A stretch of DNA of 8,214 nucleotides from CAZSMC01 sp964607755 (GTDB lineage Bacteria > Zhuqueibacterota > Zhuqueibacteria > Residuimicrobiales > Krinioviventaceae). The stretch is from assembly GCA_964607755.1 (NCBI GenBank), contig CAZSMC010000124.1:1-8214 (forward strand). The letters run 5' to 3'. The translations under genes and the position numbers were made by a program. The notes below the pieces were generated by a model. That model was not told where the DNA came from. It made no database searches and saw only the letters and a list, made by a program, of their open reading frames with translations. This document shows positions 5,457 through 8,214 of the stretch, piece by piece (the stretch's first letter is position 1; each line of letters starts with the position of its first letter).

Positions 5457-7466
5457 ATGACCAACTGGAACGATAAAGTTAATTTTATCTGGACCATTGC
5501 CGAACTCCTCAGAGGTCCTTACAGACCAAACCAGTACAAAGACATTATGCTTCCTATGACAGTGCTGCGACGGCTCGATTGCGTCCTTGAAAGAACAAAA
5601 GATAAAGTGCTATCAAAAAAGCAAGAACTTTTAAATAGCAAACTGAAAAATATCGAGCCCTTCCTTAACCGGGTTGCAGGTTACAATTTTCATAACGTTA
5701 GCAAATTTACCTTTCAAAAACTCAAAAATGACCCCGATAACATTGCACCCAATTTTATAAACTATATAAAAGGGTTTTCAAGCAAAGCCAGGGAAATCAT
5801 TGAACAATTCGGCTTTGAAGACCATATTTCCAATCTCGATAAAGCAGACAGGCTTTTTCTCCTGGTATCTCGTTTCGCAGACATTGATCTTCACCCGGAC
5901 ACAGTCGATAATATTGAAATGGGATATATCTTTGAAGAGCTTGTCAGACGCTTTAACGAAGCAAGCAACGAAGAAGCAGGCGACCACTTTACACCTCGTG
6001 AAGTCATCCAACTCATGGTCGATCTCATATTCAGTCCTGATAAAGACATTCTTTCAACAAAAGGTATTGTGAAAACATTGTACGATCCCGCTGCCGGCAC
6101 CGGCGGTATGCTGTCCGTATCGGATAAATATATTCGTGAGCTCAATCCCGAAGCCCAACTGGAATTGTTTGGCCAGGATTACAATCCACAGTCCTACGCG
6201 ATTTGCGGCTCAGATATGATGATCAAAGGAGAAGACCTCGAAAATATTAAATTCGGTGACAGTTTTACAAATGATCAGTTTTCAGATAAATCATTTGATT
6301 ATATGCTGGCAAATCCGCCTTTTGGTGTGGAATGGAAACCACAGCAAAATGCAATCAAACGTGAACACAATGAAAAGGGGTTCGCCGGACGTTTCGGCGC
6401 CGGACTGCCGCGTATAAGTGATGGTTCGCTATTGTTTCTGCAGCATATGATAAGCAAAATGAAATCGCCCAACGAGGGCGGCACCAGACTGGCCATTGTT
6501 TTTAATGGGTCCCCCCTTTTTACCGGAGGCGCAGGCTCTGGTGAAAGCGAAATAAGGCGGTGGATCATTGAACACGACTGGCTCGAAGCGATTGTGGCCC
6601 TGCCAGATCAGCTTTTTTACAATACTGGAATCTTTACCTATCTCTGGATTGTGACCAACAAAAAAGAAAAACACCGAAAGGGAAAAATACAACTCATAGA
6701 TGGGACAAGCCATTTCAAAAAAATGCGAAAAAGCCTGGGCAATAAGCGCCATGAAATATGTAAAGACCAGAGAAAAGAAATTTTACATTTCTTTGAAAAA
6801 TTTACAGAAAATGAACAATCAAAAATATTTGACAATGAGGATTTTGGCTATCAACGAATCACCGTTGAACGACCGCAAAAGTTGAATTTCAAAGTAGATA
6901 AACAGCGTCTCGAAAAAGTAAAGCAATCCAAAAAATTTCAGGCGTTGGCGAAAAGTAAAAAGAAAAAAGACAAACAAGCAGCATTGATCGAAATAGCTAA
7001 AGGGGAACAACTTCAGCATGCTATTATTGAGGCATTACAAAGTCTTATACCGCATGGTATGCTGAAAAACAGGGATGAATTTCCCGATCTGATGAAAAAT
7101 GCCTTCAGTCACAACGGTATTAAAGTACCGGCCGCATTATTCAACGACATCCTTTTTTCTCTGTCTGAACGCGATGAAACCGCTGATATCTGTGTTGATG
7201 CCAAAGGCAATCCCGAGCCGGACAGTGAGCTGCGCGATTATGAAAACGTTCCCCTCAAAGAAAACATCGATGAATATATGCAACGCGAGGTCCTGCCGCA
7301 TGTGCCGGATGCCTGGGTCGATAACAGCAAAACCAAAATCGGCTATGAAATGAACGTGAATCGTTATTTTTATAAATACGTCCCGCCAAGACCTCTCGAG
7401 GAAATTGAAAACGACCTGAAAACAATTGAAAAAGAAATAGCCGATATGCTTGACGAGGTTGCATAG
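5457..7466 (+). CDS. hsdM: Type I restriction-modification system DNA adenine methyltransferase subunit
   Basis: HsdM methylates adenine in the target sequence chosen by HsdS, using S-adenosylmethionine; with HsdR the complex restricts unmodified DNA. The 669-residue product has an N-terminal helical HsdM domain (about 5-140, with WTIAELLRGPYRPNQYKDIMLPM at 12-34), then the methyltransferase domain. HFTPREVIQLMVDL (177-190) leads to SAM-binding motif I, DPAAGTGG (210-217), GQD (239-241) as the likely motif II acid, and catalytic motif IV NPPFG (286-290). GTRLAIVFNGSPLF (342-355) and ALPDQLFYNTGIFTYLWIV (381-399) are typical HsdM segments. The C-terminal part beyond about 470 is Lys-rich, then folds into a further domain ending in a helix (646-667). 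The total is longer than classical HsdM of about 500-530 residues but similar to a known long subgroup. The start is ATG with only weak GTGAGA upstream. The hsdS ATG follows the stop by 2 bp. All catalytic motifs are intact. Confidence 0.95.
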   Translation: MTNWNDKVNFIWTIAELLRGPYRPNQYKDIMLPMTVLRRLDCVLERTKDKVLSKKQELLNSKLKNIEPFLNRVAGYNFHNVSKFTFQKLKNDPDNIAPNFINYIKGFSSKAREIIEQFGFEDHISNLDKADRLFLLVSRFADIDLHPDTVDNIEMGYIFEELVRRFNEASNEEAGDHFTPREVIQLMVDLIFSPDKDILSTKGIVKTLYDPAAGTGGMLSVSDKYIRELNPEAQLELFGQDYNPQSYAICGSDMMIKGEDLENIKFGDSFTNDQFSDKSFDYMLANPPFGVEWKPQQNAIKREHNEKGFAGRFGAGLPRISDGSLLFLQHMISKMKSPNEGGTRLAIVFNGSPLFTGGAGSGESEIRRWIIEHDWLEAIVALPDQLFYNTGIFTYLWIVTNKKEKHRKGKIQLIDGTSHFKKMRKSLGNKRHEICKDQRKEILHFFEKFTENEQSKIFDNEDFGYQRITVERPQKLNFKVDKQRLEKVKQSKKFQALAKSKKKKDKQAALIEIAKGEQLQHAIIEALQSLIPHGMLKNRDEFPDLMKNAFSHNGIKVPAALFNDILFSLSERDETADICVDAKGNPEPDSELRDYENVPLKENIDEYMQREVLPHVPDAWVDNSKTKIGYEMNVNRYFYKYVPPRPLEEIENDLKTIEKEIADMLDEVA

Positions 7467-7468
7467 GG

Positions 7469-8214
7469 ATGAATATCTCTGCAAAATACAAACCCTATCC
7501 AAAATATAAGGATTCTGGAATTGAGTGGATTGGTGAAATTCCAGAAAATTGGAAATTAAAAAGACTCAAACATTTAGTAAAGACAGTTCTAAAATATGGA
7601 GCAAATGAATCTTCTGAATCAGAAGATAAATATTTACCAAGATATATTAGGATTACAGACATTGATGATAATGGAAATTTAAGAGATGATACATTTAAAT
7701 CAATACCAAATGAACTTGCTAAAACGTATCTTTTAGATGATGGGGATATTCTTTTTGCTAGAAGTGGAGCAACTGTTGGAAAAACTTTTATTTATAAAAA
7801 CTCTTTGGGAAAAGCTGCATTCGCTGGTTATTTAATCAAAGCATCTCTAAAAAATCAATACTTACCTGATTATATTTACAAATTTACAAAATCATTTAGT
7901 TATAAGAATTGGCTAAAAAATATTTTCATACAATCAACAATTCAAAATATTAGTGCAGAAAAATATGCCAATTTGATAATCCCTATTCCGGCGTTGGATG
8001 AACAAATCCAAATATATTCCTTCCTAGATCATGAAACCTCCAGAATTGACACCCTTATTGATAAGAAAGAACGGCAGATCGAATTATTACAGGAAAAACG
8101 ATCTGCATTAATCACCCATGCCGTAACCAAAGGATTAAATCCTGATACAAAAATGAAAAACTCGGGGATTGAGTGGATTGGGGAGATTCCTGAAGATTGG
8201 AAAAAGTCTAAACT
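7469..8214 (+). CDS. hsdS: Type I restriction-modification specificity subunit, 5' part
   Basis: HsdS supplies DNA-sequence recognition to the type I complex through two target-recognition domains (TRDs), each reading half of a bipartite site. The 248 visible residues are open to the window edge, so the C-terminal half is missing only because the window ends. KDSGIEWIGEIPENWK (14-29) is the standard lead of TRD1, which covers about 30-175; GDILFARSGATVGK (92-105) and the ISAEKYANLIIPIPALDEQ segment (161-179) are family landmarks. The conserved spacer helix follows (about 180-221: ETSRIDTLIDKKERQIELLQEKR then SALITHAVTKGL). NSGIEWIGEIPEDWK (231-245) then repeats the lead and opens TRD2. The start is ATG at 7469, 2 bp after the hsdM stop, with GAGGT at 7455-7459 inside the hsdM end as ribosome site, so the two are one operon. 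TRD1 coding DNA is much more AT-rich than the spacer, a sign of domain exchange. Confidence 0.93.
   Translation, partial: MNISAKYKPYPKYKDSGIEWIGEIPENWKLKRLKHLVKTVLKYGANESSESEDKYLPRYIRITDIDDNGNLRDDTFKSIPNELAKTYLLDDGDILFARSGATVGKTFIYKNSLGKAAFAGYLIKASLKNQYLPDYIYKFTKSFSYKNWLKNIFIQSTIQNISAEKYANLIIPIPALDEQIQIYSFLDHETSRIDTLIDKKERQIELLQEKRSALITHAVTKGLNPDTKMKNSGIEWIGEIPEDWKKSK
7511..7555 (+). repeat. hsdS TRD-lead direct repeat, copy 1
   Basis: This 45-bp segment encodes DSGIEWIGEIPENWK and recurs at 8159-8203 with scattered, mostly synonymous changes. It marks the boundary between the constant lead and TRD1. Such homologous leads allow recombination between half-subunits. Confidence 0.8.
8159..8203 (+). 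repeat. hsdS TRD-lead direct repeat, copy 2
   Basis: Partner of the 7511-7555 segment, encoding NSGIEWIGEIPEDWK at the start of the second half of HsdS. The shared core ATTGAGTGGATTGG is identical in both copies. Confidence 0.8.

Overview
The window looks like chromosomal sequence from a bacterium of the Fibrobacteres-Chlorobi-Bacteroidetes (FCB) superphylum. The best evidence is the secreted protein at 2032-3651. It ends in an approximately 80-residue module with the NYPNPFN signature typical of type IX secretion (T9SS) sorting domains in Bacteroidota, Ignavibacteria, Calditrichota and related candidate phyla. A Bacteroidota-like -7 promoter element (TAnnTTTG) before the first gene and a FSQ-type signal peptide end fit this. 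The exact phylum cannot be fixed from the sequence alone.

Layout. 1-990 is non-coding, with two degenerate repeat blocks of about 21-bp period. 991-1560 encodes a small secreted protein, probably an outer-membrane beta-barrel, with a TTG start and a strong Shine-Dalgarno. 1561-2031 is a patchwork of inverted and direct repeats. 2032-3651 is a GC-richer gene for a secreted alpha/beta-hydrolase-like protein with a sorting tail. 3652-4192 is intergenic, with another copy of the repeat family, a terminator candidate and a second hairpin. 4193-5107 is a two-gene operon: an XRE-family helix-turn-helix protein with a C-terminal extension, then a SecB-fold protein. After a 349-bp gap come hsdM (5457-7466) and the start of hsdS (7469 to the window edge), the modification and specificity subunits of a type I restriction-modification system. 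No hsdR is visible; it would be expected outside the window.

How the parts fit. The right half (4193-8214) looks like a defence island. The XRE plus SecB-like pair has the order and sizes of the antitoxin and chaperone parts of a toxin-antitoxin-chaperone (TAC) module, as in Mycobacterium tuberculosis HigB-HigA-Rv1957, but without a recognisable toxin. It sits directly upstream of hsdM and hsdS. This is the most interesting feature: either an eroded TAC, or a chaperone-dependent regulator recruited to the restriction-modification locus. hsdS carries an AT-rich first target-recognition domain flanked by better-conserved, GC-richer segments, and a 45-bp direct repeat that marks the start of each half, the usual sign of specificity shuffling. 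The left half encodes envelope and secreted proteins with no clear link to the defence genes. Base composition shifts sharply between blocks (by eye about 57% GC in a sampled stretch of the hydrolase gene, about 35-42% in the barrel gene, down to about 25% in parts of hsdS), which suggests a mosaic region.
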